Shown piece by piece: positions 10,591-21,865 of a stretch of DNA of 64,000 nucleotides. The stretch is from Salvia splendens. Taxonomy: Eukaryota > Streptophyta > Magnoliopsida > Lamiales > Lamiaceae. Below the pieces are notes generated by a model. That model was not told where the DNA came from. It did no database searches and worked only from the letters and a program-made list of their open reading frames with translations. Every line of letters begins with the position of its first letter. Position 1 is the first letter of the stretch. The stretch is taken from contig NC_056035.1 of the NCBI RefSeq assembly GCF_004379255.2, forward strand, positions 21,390,502 through 21,454,501. The letters run 5' to 3'. Both the position numbers and the translations under genes were made by a program.

Positions 10591-11073
10591 CTCCCTTTGT
10601 TCATTCATGCTAGTGGATGTGTTTCTTTTTTGGCATGCCAGATAAGAAAAGATAAGTAAATGAAGAATAAAGTACAACTGAAAAAGGTTGAGAGATGGAG
10701 AGAGAATAAAGTAAGAAAGAGTAACGTAAGAGAAAAGATATTTATTGAATTTTGCTAGAAAAAGAAATGACTCCAATATTATGGAACGTGCCAAAATGAC
10801 AAAATGACTCACAGTGCAAAAGGAACAAAGTGAGTGCTAGTATATAAGAAAAACATAATAAAAGAGTGATTTTTTTCAATGAAGTTTGTATAGTTGTTTA
10901 TTAGTAAGTATTCTATTTCGTTTTAACATGGTAATAATTACTACAAGTCAACCTTGCAATACAAAATGAAAGGCTAACTAAATCCTATAAAATGGAAAGA
11001 ACTCAATCACTCACGCACACCACATACATCATATAAACAACACCTTATCGCCAAATTTAAGCATGTATAAATA
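9813..11073 (+). promoter_or_regulatory. WRKY promoter: W-box cores and TATA box
   Basis: A TATAAATA box lies at 11066-11073, about 135 bp before the start codon, in CATGTATAAATAGCAACC. Upstream are four TTGACT W-box cores: 9813-9818 and 10282-10287 on the plus strand, 9954-9959 and 10946-10951 on the minus strand. W-boxes are the binding sites of WRKY proteins, so self- or cross-regulation is plausible. Binding is an inference; the sequence shows only the motifs. Confidence 0.6.
10591..10834. mobile_element. MITE in the WRKY upstream region
   Basis: Left end CTCCCTTTGTTCATTCATGC, right end GGAACAAAGTGAG (its complement CTCACTTTGTTCC), imperfect inverted repeats. It lies about 240 bp upstream of the WRKY TATA box. 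Confidence 0.55.
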
Positions 11074-11207
11074 GCAACCACCAACTAAAGTTTCGAATGC
11101 AGACACAAAAATCATCAATTTCAAACCTTCCTCTTCATCTGCTCCACTCTCTAACCTAACCTTCATCACTCTGCAGCTCAAATTTTATAAGTATACACCA
11201 TTGTTGA

Positions 11208-12428
11208 ATGTTGAATCCAATAATGATGATGGATGAATTATTTAAGGTGGCAAGTGAAGATGAGCTAGTCGATGAGTTGTCGCCTCTTTTCACGCTGCCT
11301 TACAACGTGCCATTCTCAGCCGATTCCCCCCTTCTCGCTCCGATAACACTTGATGACCGCTATGGAATCCATGGCCTTGGTCATCATATGTCGGAAGCTG
11401 AGGACAGGTTTCGTAATTTTTTATTATTTTGAGGATAATCATGCATGTTTTCATTGTATAGTTATGCCACTAGGGTTTTGATATATATATATGCAGAATT
11501 CCAATGATGGAAAGAAGTCATCTGAGAAAGGCTAATCATGACAACATCAATAAATATACTTTGAGAATCAACAACTCTGGCAATGTTATGGCGGATGATG
11601 GCTACAAATGGAGGAAATATGGCCAGAAATCAATCAAGAATAGCCCAAATCCCAGGTCACATTAATTCTTTAATCCATTCTCACTTTTTCATTTATTAAG
11701 TTATCTCTTAGTATAATATACTGACGGGTTGCGATCTACGCAAAACTCAATCTTAATACAAAACACAGAACCAATGACACTGAGGTTATTTTTAGGTCAT
11801 TTTAGTAAAAATGAACTAAAATGATCTAAAAATGACCTTAAACCCGGATTTTATAAAATGACTTAAAACTGATTAATAATGATTTTCCGTGTTTTTGGTT
11901 AATTATTGACAATCTGATTGACAAATCTCATGTCAGGATTTGGGCAACGTATTATATTGAGATCAATTTTTGTATTGATCACTTTCCATATATTGTATAT
12001 ACATAATAGAATTGACATGGTGATTTTACACATGCAGAAGCTACTATAGGTGCACAAATCCAAGATGCAATGCAAAGAAACAAGTGGAGAGGTCCATTGA
12101 AGATCCTGAGATTCTAATAATCACCTATGAAGGCCTGCATCTCCACTATACCTACCCATTCTTGTTCTTAAACAACCAGCCTACCAAGAAACACAAAGGC
12201 CCCTTACCTGAATCAAAAGCCAATTACATTCCGGCCCAGACAGAAAATGGGCTCACTGATTCAATGGCCCAACAAGGCCTGCTCGAAGATGTAGTGCCGT
12301 TGACTATCAGAAAGCCTACGAATTCATCTCAATCATCATCTTCAACTTCACATGATCGATCATCACAGCCTTCTTCGCCGGCCTCATCCAACTCCCTTTC
12401 TACTTACTCATATTTAGGCTTAATATGA
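11208..12428 (+). CDS. WRKY49: WRKY transcription factor, WRKY49-like (group II, CX4CX23HXH)
   Basis: Plant transcription factor binding W-box DNA in the nucleus. Exons 11208-11407, 11497-11655 and 12038-12428 join in phase with GT...AG introns to give 249 residues ending at TGA. Exon 1 encodes an acidic N-terminus (MMMDELFKVASEDELVDELS). The WRKY domain starts about residue 100 (DDGYKWRKYGQKSIKNSPNP); WRKYGQK is residues 105-111, and the zinc ligands are C125, C130, H154 and H156 (CX4CX23HXH). Intron 2 splits the Arg120 codon (NPR|SYY), the conserved R-type intron position. After the finger comes HYTYPF and a Ser-rich tail (about 208-240). The SIKNSPNPRSYY and ITYEGLHLHYTYPF stretches are what I associate with Arabidopsis WRKY49; that assignment is from memory. 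A poly(A) signal AATAAA is at 12620-12625. It looks intact; an in-frame ATG at codon 6 is an alternative start. Confidence 0.92.
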
Positions 12429-12781
12429 AACTTAATTATATAGAATATTCTTATATATATATGGGTCACATTACAGATCATTAAAGTTGTCCCTAATTAT
12501 GTTGCTATGTAACAAGCTAGCTATGTATACAGTTATGTTTCTTAAACCTCAATTAGAAAAGTAATCATAAGTAGTGTTTTGTATTAATAGTGAGGTAGCC
12601 CACGAGTTTTTCCCATATCAATAAATAATAAAAGCAGTATATGTTAATTTCTAGTATAGTTTATCGATGTTCATGACGAGAGCAGCAAACTACAAAATTC
12701 TATAGTGTGATTACATAATGCAAAAACACCTCTATAACTTGCAACAAATTAATGAAAAATCTACCACTAAGCATAAACTGA

Positions 12782-12833
<52 letters not shown>
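12782..12833. repeat. (GAT)n microsatellite
   Basis: About 17 uninterrupted GAT units in the 3' flank of the WRKY gene. The poly-Ser ORF read across it on the minus strand is an artefact. The rest of 12640-13230 is AT-rich with no recognisable gene. Confidence 0.95.
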
Positions 12834-12835
<2 letters not shown>

Positions 12836-13242
12836 ACTTGCTCCATATCACAATATTTCCATGCCAGGTCAGCACTTGAGCCATGGTGCAAAATTATTGC
12901 GATGTTCTCATTATGAGATGGATGGATAAGGTCATGAGATTTGCAAAGCCAATTAATGACCTAGTCAAAAGCTTACAACGTTTGAGGCATAATTTCCATC
13001 TTAATTTTAAGTGACTTTCATTATATATAGGGGCACTTGGTATAATGAAATGAAATAAGAAAATGGAATGGTAGGGTTGTAATTGATTGCTAACTAATTA
13101 GTAATTTTAAATTAAGATTAAAATTTAATTATTAGATTAAGAGATTTTAATGGTTGAATTAATGTCATTTAGATTATATTTATAATTAAAATATTTATTA
13201 AATAAATTTAAGGGTATATAGATCAATTCTTATGCTCCTTCC

Positions 13243-13686
13243 TGAAAGGATATGTGCTAGATTAGATTAATATGGATTAAATAATTATAGTTGGGCTACA
13301 ATTATAATTAGTCCATAAGCCCAACAATCATGAAACCCTAATGACTCTTTGTCTATATAATGGTTATTTATTCTCCATTGTGGGAGATGAGAAATATCGT
13401 AACATTAGAGAGAAAATACGTAAAGCTTTGTAGAGAATTCCTAGCTTTCTCTATAGAGCGATTGTACCGAGGAATTGTTCCTGCATCGGATCAGAATACA
13501 CGTGGACCTCGATAGTAGTGGATTCAACTTGCAGGACACAATCGTAGAAGGAAACACAACAACAAGTAAGATTTAGTTCCGTTGTGTTTTACATGCTCAA
13601 CTTGCAATATGATTATGAATCTAGATCTGTAATTCTTGTCTGCAATTTTCGCTGCGCTCATTAGATGAATACAAGAATTCCTAACA
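13243..13686 (+). repeat. 5' LTR of copia B
   Basis: 444 bp starting TGAAAGGATATG and ending CCTAACA. A TATA-like CTATATAATGG lies near 13352 and is followed by AATATCGTAACATTAG-type R-region sequence. It directly precedes the primer site. Confidence 0.95.
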
Positions 13687-13687
13687 G

Positions 13688-13700
13688 TGGTATCAGAGCC
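13688..13700 (+). promoter_or_regulatory. Primer-binding site of copia B (initiator tRNA-Met)
   Basis: TGGTATCAGAGCC starts one base after the 5' LTR, complementary to the 3' end of initiator tRNA-Met. Confidence 0.95.
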
Positions 13701-15034
13701 CGGGGCTTATTCATATTTATTTGTAATTTAATTATACGTGGATTGATTTTCGAAATCAGAATTTTGAAATTGGATTTCGAAAGGAAATTAGGTTGAAAAT
13801 TGTTTTCATCCACTATGCTTAAAATATTGGTTTTGGAATCCAATCTTAGCCGCCGACGAGAAATTAGAATTGAAATTTCAATCACTTTTCAAAGAATGAT
13901 TTTGGAATCCAAAATTAACTAAACGACGGAAAGTTGAAATTGAATTTCAATTACGTCAATTTTCAATGAGTGGTTTTGGATATTGGAACTTGAATTTGGA
14001 ATTCAATTAATTGAAATTTGATTTCAATTGTATATACAACATCTTGCAACTTGAATTTGGAATTCAATGAATTAAAATTTGATTTCAATTGTATATACAA
14101 CATCGAAGGCCGAATCATGTAAATGCGTATTTTGTGGAATTTGTTTCCTAATTTATGACATTAATTATGTGTATTGTTTACTTATGTACGCTGACTCCAA
14201 TCCTTTAATGGATATATATCAATTTGATTTTGTAATCTTTGAATTGGAGTAATGATTACGTGGGTATCGTATTGTATTAAACATGACTGTTGCGTATTTG
14301 GTCTGTTTTGAATTTGATTTCAAAATTTAAGAACTGGTTCCGTAATTGAAATTAGATTTCAATTCCTTCAAAAGAATTTTGTGATATTACCGAAAATTGC
14401 AAATTGATTTTGGAGTTTGACTTCAAACATTTTTGAATCGTTTGGAAAAGAAAATCATGCTTCCGCCGATAAATCCATGCCAAGAAATTATTATTTATTA
14501 ATAGTGCCAGTTTAGGGTATCTATTAATTTAGAATTAATATTAAGTACCCTAAATGTACTTTTAATATTAGTTTAGAATTAATATTAAATATCTATTTAT
14601 ATTAGTTTGAAATTGATATAGATTAGATGATAAATTTATTAATTGGATTAATGGATGAATGAGCAAGAATTTGTTAATATTATTATTTTGGAATAATAAA
14701 TAATATATATGTGCTTGATGATGATTGGAGTTATTACTTGATTTACAAATTTATTAATTTAGAATTAATATAGATTGGATAAATTTCGTTAATTAGATTA
14801 ACAAATTGGGACATAATTATCATCTGGAAATGATAATATATACTCCACAGCACAATATTAATTTGGAATTAGTATTAAATATGCATAATTATATTAATTT
14901 AGAATTAATATAATTAAATCCACATTTAATTAGTGAATAAAATTTGATTTTATTTGTTGAGCATTATTTGATATCCTATGTGATAAGCATGCTACTTGAT
15001 TTATGCTTATTTATTTAACTATAGTAGTTAGAGA

Positions 15035-15162
15035 CCGTGTTATATTATGTCTGGGTAGGCGGCGCCCAGTATGTGTAGTCCGTGTTATACTATGTCTGGG
15101 TAGGCGGCGCCCAGTATTTGTAGTCCGTGTTATACTATGTCTGGGTAGGCGGCGCCCAGTAA
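15035..15162 (+). repeat. Triplicated 45-bp hairpin unit in copia B leader
   Basis: Three units starting CCGTGTTATA at 15035, 15080 and 15125, an exact 45-bp period. Each contains CTGGGTAGGCGGCGCCCAG, whose CTGGG/CCCAG arms can form a GC-rich hairpin. The leader (13701-15742) is otherwise AT-rich, with a second reiteration around 13,990-14,103 (AATTTGATTTCAATTGTATA) and no coding potential. Confidence 0.85.
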
Positions 15163-15742
15163 TTGTTTGAAATTTAATATTGGATATTATATTCACAAAA
15201 CTAGTATCACACTTTTCCCAATAAAATATAAGTCTTGTTTTTTGAAACAAACGCGTCGTCCATCACAATTGTTTGATGCTCCTAGCCTTTTCGACCACGA
15301 GTTTTACGCCCTCGCGTTTACTCTAAATCTACAAGGTTTAGGCTAATTTATAGATGCATGGTTGGCATCGTGTGATGGGCTTGACTTGCTTAAATTATTT
15401 TGAGTAGCCCTCGCAACCAGAATAATTTATGGACGTATATTAATTAGATTAATAAAACAAGAGTTGTAAAAATTGTTGTTACAATTGGCTTGGAGGCCTA
15501 CCTGGTGATATTATTGTAGTCATCAGCCCTCGCAGAGGCTGCAATAATATAGACTTGGATCTTGGACCACTAAAATTTATATTAGATAAAAAAAATTCGT
15601 ATTTTATGTTTGGGGGACATAATATATGTTAAAATTAGTGGGAGCTAATCAATACAATAAACCCTTGTTTGATTAGTGATGCGATTGTGATCTTTGTATG
15701 CTTTTCTAATTTGCTTTTCGTTTTATTTTCTGTTCAGATAAT

Positions 15743-18700
15743 ATGTCAAACTTATCTTATGAGTGTATGATGGAAACAAACAAATTGACTAGGTCAAATT
15801 TCACGGAGTAGCAGAGAGACTGCCCAAAACTCAAGGCACAAGGTGCAATGAGTGGGAGCTCAGCTATGTTTGTCATTGAGATAAATATGTCTATGAATAA
15901 CTCACAATCCTGGGTATTGGATACCACTTGTGGTTCACACATTTGTAATAATGTGCAAGGTTTAATTGACAGCAGGAAAGTGAGGCCTGGGGAAGTAGAC
16001 CTACGTGTTGGAAATGGAGCAAAAGTTGCTGCCGAACGCGTGGGAACTTATAGATTAGATCTTCCCTCAGGACATAGACTAGATTTACATAATTGTTATT
16101 TCGTTCCAGTTATTTCAAAGAATATTATTTCCATTCCGATGTTGGACATCGAAGGTTTTTCCTTCCATTTTGCAAACAGCAGGTGCTCGTTTTCTAATAA
16201 TGGATTATTTTATGGAAATGTCTCTTTAGAGAATGGATTATATATGCTTGAATGCAAATGGAATATTCTCAATGTGTAAAATAAAAGACTTAAGCTATGT
16301 AATACGGATAATGCTACTTATCTTTGGCATTGTAGACTTGGTCATATCAATGAGAAAAGGATAGCGAGATTGAGAAAGTTAGACTATCTAAATTCATTTG
16401 ATTTTGAATCATATGGTGCTTGTGAATTCTGTCTCAAAGGAAAGATGACTAATAAGCCACTTTCTGGGAAAGGGGTGCGTGCTAATGATGTGCTAGAGTT
16501 GATCCACACAGATGTGTGCGGACCGTTTCCAACTCAAGCAAAAGGTGGTTATTCGTACTTCATTACTTTCACTGATGATTTGACAAGGTATGGATATGTG
16601 TATCTTATGAAACACAAATCTGAGGCCTTTGAGAAATTTATAGAGTTTAAGTGTGAAGTTGAGAAACAACTTGGGAAAAGTATAAAAACTCTTCGATCAG
16701 ATCGAGGAGGGGAATACTTGAGCCGAGAATTTCTTGATTACTTGAAATCGCATGGAATTCAGTCAGACTGGACACCTCCTGGTACACCACAAATGAATGG
16801 AGTATCTGAAAGGGGAAACTGAACATTATTAGATATGGTTCGATCCATGATGAGTTTAGCTAGTCTTCCTTTATTTCTCTGGGGTCATGCTTTATTGACT
16901 GCTATTTACATTCTGAATAGAGTTCCATCTAAATCAGTTGAGAAAACACCATATGAGTTATGGTATGGCAAAAACCCTTGTCTTAACTATATGCGGACCT
17001 GGGGTTGTCCAGCTTTTGTTAAGAAACAAATGACTAATAAGTTGGAATCTAAAAGTGAGAAGTGTTACTTTGTGGGATATCCTAAACAAACTAGGGGATA
17101 CGATTTCTACTGTCCTGAAAATCACAAGGTGATAACATCAAGGAATGTGACGTTCCTTGAAGACAGTTATGCCTGCTAGGAACAATGTCAAAATACAGTA
17201 GATCTTGAAGAAATTCAAGAACCACAAGTTAACAATGAGGATGATGTATTGTCAAATGGTTTGAACAATAACTCAGTGGGAGTTTTTGATGATCTATTGG
17301 GAGAGGAAAATACTATTAGAGGAGACCTTAGAGGGACTCTCGAAGAACCTCCTCAAGACAATGAGATGCATCAAATACAAGATGATACAATAGTTGCATC
17401 ACCTCTACCTCAAGAAGATCATAGTGATATTCCTGGGCCTACTCACAATCAGAATGAACAGCCCGAGCCAGAAGAAAACCAACTCAACAGGCCTAGAAGG
17501 ATTCGTCGTGCACCTGAGAGACTGAATCTAATGGTTGAGAACCAAGATGATGAAGTTGATTTAGACGACGATGAGCCTAAGACCTATACCGAGGCGGTGT
17601 CAGACACCGATCGAGAGAAGTGGCTTGAAGCCTTGATATCTGAAATGGACTCGATGTACTTCAACTTAGTCTGGGAACTAGTTGACTTGCCAGATGGGGT
17701 TTACCCCATAGGTTGCAAATGGATCTTCAAAAAGAAGAGAGATGCAGATGGCAAAGTACAAACCTACAAGGCTAGGTTAGTGGCAAAGGGTTATAGTCAG
17801 CGCGAAGGCATTGACTATGATGAAACCTTTTCGCCAGTTGCTAAGATCAAGTCCATTAGGATATTACTTGCAATTGCTGCATACTACAATTTTGACATTT
17901 GGCAAATGGATGTCAAAACCGCATTTCTCAATGGAGAATTAGAAGGTGATGTCTATATGACGCAGCCTGAAGGTTTTGTATCGAAAGAAAGGCCGAATGC
18001 AGTGTGCAAGCTAAAGAAGTCCATCTATGGACTTAAGCAAGCTTCGAGGAGTTGGAATATTTGTTTTGACAGAACAATCAAATCGTTTGGTTTTGTCAGA
18101 AGCAAAGAGGACCCATATGTTTATAGTAAACGCGAGAATGGAAACGTTGTCTTCCTCATCATATATGTTGATGACATCTTGATTATGGGAAGCGATCGTT
18201 CCATGATGCAATCCGTGAAAGAATGGTTGTCTAGTTCCTTTATGATGAAGGATTTGGGTGATGCTTCCTACATCCTTGGAATCAAGATCTATCGAGATAG
18301 ACCGAATAGGATGTTGGGATTATCACAATCCACTTACATAGACAAGTTGCTAAGGTGCTTCTCAATGGAGAATTCTAAGAAAGGTTTTCTTCCTATGGGA
18401 CATGGCATTGTATTGTCAAAGAAGGATTGTCCTTCTAATGACAAAGAAAGAGACAACATGAAAAGGATCCCGTATGCTTCGGCGATAGGATCTATTATGT
18501 ATGCCATGATTTCTACTAGGCCAGATGTGGCCTATGCGCTTAGCATGACAGACAGATTTCAGTAAAATCCCGGTGAGGAACATTGGAAAACTGTTAAGAC
18601 TATTCTTAAGTACCTTAGAAGGACTAAAGAATATTTCCTAGTCTATGGTGGACAACCAGAGTTATCAGTTACTGGGTACACTGATGCTAGTTTCCAAACA

Positions 18701-19153
18701 GACCATGACGACTATAAGTCTCAGTCTGGATATGTTTTTGTCCTCAATGGTGGAGCAGTGAGTTGGAATAGTTCCAAACAAGGTACAACTGCCGATTCCA
18801 CCACCGAAGCCGAGTATATTGCTGCATCTGAAGCTGCCAAAGAAGTTGTTGCTTTGTTAGAGTTCGTTAAAGAACTGGGTGTCATTCCGAGTGCCAATAG
18901 TGCAATACCTTTGTATTGTGACAACACTGGTGCTGTTGCGCAAGCAAAAGAACCCAGAGCTACGAATAGGAACAAGCATGTTCCCAGAAGATATCACCTG
19001 ATCAGAGAAATAATTGAAAGAGGCGACATAAAATTAGAAAGAGTACCCACTGATGATAACTTGGTTGATCCTTTCACCAAACCGTTATGTATAGCAAAAC
19101 ACAACAAGCACTTTGAGAGCTTAGGTGTTATGCATGTTGGTAGATGGCTTTGA
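15743..19153 (+). pseudogene. Copia B gag remnant plus pol (PR-INT-RT-RNase H) with in-frame stops
   Basis: Everything is in one frame. ATG at 15743 opens 22 gag codons (MSNLSYECMMETNKLTRSNF), then TAG at 15809-15811 sits at a junction that jumps to the end of the gag zinc knuckle (RDCPKLKAQG). Protease reads WVLDTTCGSHICNN: the catalytic Asp-Thr-Gly has become Asp-Thr-Thr. Integrase follows, with WHCRLGHINEKR, CEFCLKGK, HTDVCGPF, RSDRGGEY and MNGVSERG supplying the zinc-finger and D,D,E residues. Reverse transcriptase (from about 17660) has [16 protein letters not shown] and YVDDILIMG; RNase H ends VPTDDNLVDPFTKP. Stops interrupt at 16277 (TAA), 16820 (TGA), 17177 (TAG) and 18563 (TAA), with no frameshift. 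Dead as a protein source, although the element's RNA signals look complete. Confidence 0.92.
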
Positions 19154-20176
19154 ATCAGTGGGAGTTACAGTTTTATATGTCTTAGAAACATTTTGTGTTG
19201 AGACAATATTACTTGATCACATTATATGAAAATTTCATTTTCTATGGGTTTTGTGCACTTATTGGAATAATTATTTTAAATGTTTGATTTTATTCTAAAT
19301 ATTTGTTCCCTTGAATTGTGACTGTCGTTAATGGTGTGAGACATTAATGATATAGTATAATTCTAAAATAGCCCTAACCAATGATCATCAAGAATGGGAT
19401 ATTGGTGATATGTTATAGGTTAGCATGGGGTTTGCATCACATTCTTCGAGAATGTAGTTGTTCTCACAACTATGAGATATTAGATACTCGTGATGGACAC
19501 ATGGTATACTTTGGAGAGTATTGGTATACCCTACTATTAAACTGTTTTGTTAAGTGTCTACAGTTTATTAGTACATGAAGTATGTAATAGTCCTTGGATC
19601 TGAGGACATTACACATTTTGTTTGTTGAGTGGTGTGCTTTGACCTTGTACAACGCTTTGCCTCCCCTCGGAGGATTAAGACACGGACTTGTGTTGGGTAC
19701 ATCATAAGATAAATGGAAATGGTAGTTGAGCCAAGAATGAGATTCATTCCTCGATTAGAATTTTGAGAGAACACTCAAATTCTCTATATTACTTGACCAT
19801 TAAGTCATTGGCCACTGCAAAGATATATTCAATTAAAGTAATTGAATATGATCGAATGAGTCATTTAATAAAGATGAGATAAAGTGATTGAGCTATTTGG
19901 ATGACACATGACAAATCTTAGGCTCAATCGGGTGGTTCGTGAATGAAAGGATATTACTATAAACTTTGTGTAAAGGCTTGTTTACCGAATTCACGTAAAC
20001 GTCCTTCATATATCGAGCTACGCTGCCAACGCAGTCTAGGAGTTTTGTGCAGACTTCGATTAGATCGTCGTCGATAATGAGGGCCTAAAGGGTCACACTA
20101 TAAGTGTATTTTGATCCGCTCAAGGGTACAAAGTTGGAACTGCGTATTATATCTAATGCTAGTCCAAGTGGGAGAT
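19154..20176 (+). other. 3' non-coding region and polypurine tract of copia B
   Basis: About 1 kb with no coding frame between RNase H and the 3' LTR. It ends with AAGTGGGAGAT (20166-20176), a normal copia polypurine tract abutting the LTR. Short ORFs here resemble nothing. Confidence 0.8.
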
Positions 20177-20620
20177 TGAAAGGATATGGGCTAGATTAGA
20201 TTAATATGGATTAAATAATTATAGTTGGGCTACAATTATAATTAGTCCATAAGCCCAACAATCATGAAATTCTAATGACTCTTTGTCTATATAATGGTTA
20301 TTTATTCTCTATTCTGGGAGATGAGAAATATCGTAACATTAGAGAGAAAATACGTAAAGCTTTGTAGAGAATTCCTAGCTTTCTCTATAGAGCGATTGTA
20401 CCGAGGAATTGTTCCTGCATTGGATCAGAATACACGTGGACCTCGATAGTAGTGGATTCAACTTGCTGGACACAATCGTAGAAGGAAACACAACAACAAG
20501 TAAGATTTAGTTTCGTTGTGTTTTACATGCTCAACTTGCAATATGATTATGAATCTAGATCTGTAATTCTTGTCTGCAATTTCCGCTGCGCTCATTAGAT
20601 GAATACAAGAATTCCTAACA
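20177..20620 (+). repeat. 3' LTR of copia B
   Basis: 444 bp, same ends as the 5' LTR; nine substitutions against it by eye, mostly transitions. Followed directly by target duplicate CTTCC. Confidence 0.95.
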
Positions 20621-20625
20621 CTTCC

Positions 20626-20868
20626 GTCCCACAAGAAAGTCACATTTTACCATTTCGGTCCGTCTTACAATAAGAATCACATTACACTTTTTACCATTAA
20701 CAGTAAGTAGGTCTCACATTCCACTAACTCACTTCACTAACATTTTATTATAAAATTAATATAAAAAGTGAGTCTCATATTCCACTAACTTTTCCAACTC
20801 ACTATTCTTTACTTTTCTTAAAACCCGTGCCCACAACAAGAGTGACTCATATTGTGGGATGGAGGGAG
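20626..20868. mobile_element. Stowaway-type MITE interrupted by copia B
   Basis: The right end is TTGTGGGATGGAGGGAG before TA (20869-20870). The complementary left terminal repeat is split: CTCCTTCC lies at 13235-13242, left of copia B, and continues as GTCCCACAAGAAAGTCAC from 20626. Copia B therefore inserted in the first bases of the MITE's terminal repeat. Confidence 0.8.
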
Positions 20869-20967
20869 TAAATGGTAGTTAAAACTAATAACTTTTTCTT
20901 AATCATCTCAAAACTTGAAATCTACGTAACTCTATCGATTTAAATTATTTTTTTCGTAAAAAATATA

Positions 20968-21199
20968 CTCCCTCCGTCCCAACTCAAGTGATTGATTTCT
21001 TTTTGGCCGTTGTTTTGCAAAGATGATAATAAATTGTTAAAGTGAAGATATAGTAAAGTATGAGAGAAAATAATATAGAAGAGAGTCATATCTACAGTAT
21101 TCTCTTATTTACTTTACTTTCTCACCACTCTAACTTTTATTATCATTTTTCCCAAACACGTGCCGAAATGCAGTCAATCACTTGTGATGGGATAGAGAG
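20968..21199. mobile_element. Stowaway-type MITE
   Basis: The left end CTCCCTCCGTCCCAACTCAA (preceded by TA) and the right end ...CACTTGTGATGGGATAGAGAGA are inverted repeats. Non-coding. Confidence 0.7.
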
Positions 21200-21570
21200 A
21201 ATATCAAATTAAAGGTAATTTCATAAGGATTCTAACGAGATGAAGATGAAATTTTATAATTTTTATTTTGATTTTCGTATATGTTGATAAACATATTTTA
21301 TATCAACAAATGCATCAAAAGATCTCAATATAATGCATTTACAATATCAATAAAACTATGATGATATTTCCAGGTGCTTGTGTTGAAATCTTCATGCCAC
21401 TGTCTTCATATTTGTATTACACTATGTTGATATAAAAAACCGTGAAAATTGTATGTTATAACAGATTGACTATTTTACATTTTTGTTGATATTTTATCTA
21501 CTATTTATTGAAATTCATTAGCTCTAATCTCATCCACTCATTTTAAGATCTAATGGTGTATGATTGGTCT

Positions 21571-21651
21571 TAGTTGTGGATTAGATACTATATGCATTTT
21601 AACATGACCTGACTAGTTGTGGATTAGATACTATATGTATTTTAACATGAC
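21571..21651. repeat. Direct repeat, 38 bp x 2
   Basis: TAGTTGTGGATTAGATACTA plus about 18 further bases occurs at 21571-21608 and 21614-21651 (period 43). It abuts the left end of the dispersed TIR element that follows. Confidence 0.8.
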
Positions 21652-21653
21652 CA

Positions 21654-21865
21654 TCAGGTCATGTTTGATTGTCAGGATTCTGTCTGAAAAAGTAATCGGA
21701 TTCCTTAAATTTTAAATTCTTTTGTTTGTTTTAGTTTTTAATCAAACTGAGAAAGTAATCAGAATCCCAAGAACAATGAAAATTAGTATAATTTTCCAGG
21801 ATTCTGAATCCTAACTTTTCTTAGTTATTCTTTTTCTCGATTTTAGAATTCTTACATATATAATG
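21654..21865. mobile_element. Dispersed element related to 26092-27197 (partial)
   Basis: Starts GGTCATGTTTGATTGTCAGG and shares blocks such as AAAGTAATCAGAATCC and GATTCTGAATCCTA with the element at 26092. The right end is not found, so this is a fragment. No coding capacity. Confidence 0.55.

Larger units (their letters stand above)
13243..20620 (+). mobile_element. Ty1/copia retrotransposon B, complete, gag-deleted (TSD CTTCC)
   Basis: Bounded by two 444-bp LTRs (13243-13686 and 20177-20620) and perfect target duplicates CTTCC at 13238-13242 and 20621-20625. Aligning the LTRs by eye I count 9 mismatches and no gaps, about 98% identity, pointing to a fairly recent insertion. Internal parts in order: primer site, a 2-kb non-coding leader, 22 codons of gag, then protease, integrase, reverse transcriptase and RNase H in one frame with stop codons, a 1-kb 3' non-coding region, and a polypurine tract. 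Gag is missing, so mobilisation would need proteins supplied by another element. Confidence 0.95.

Noticed and set aside
12700..12891. Minus-strand ORF with a long poly-Ser run
   Set aside because: Produced by the (GAT)n microsatellite.
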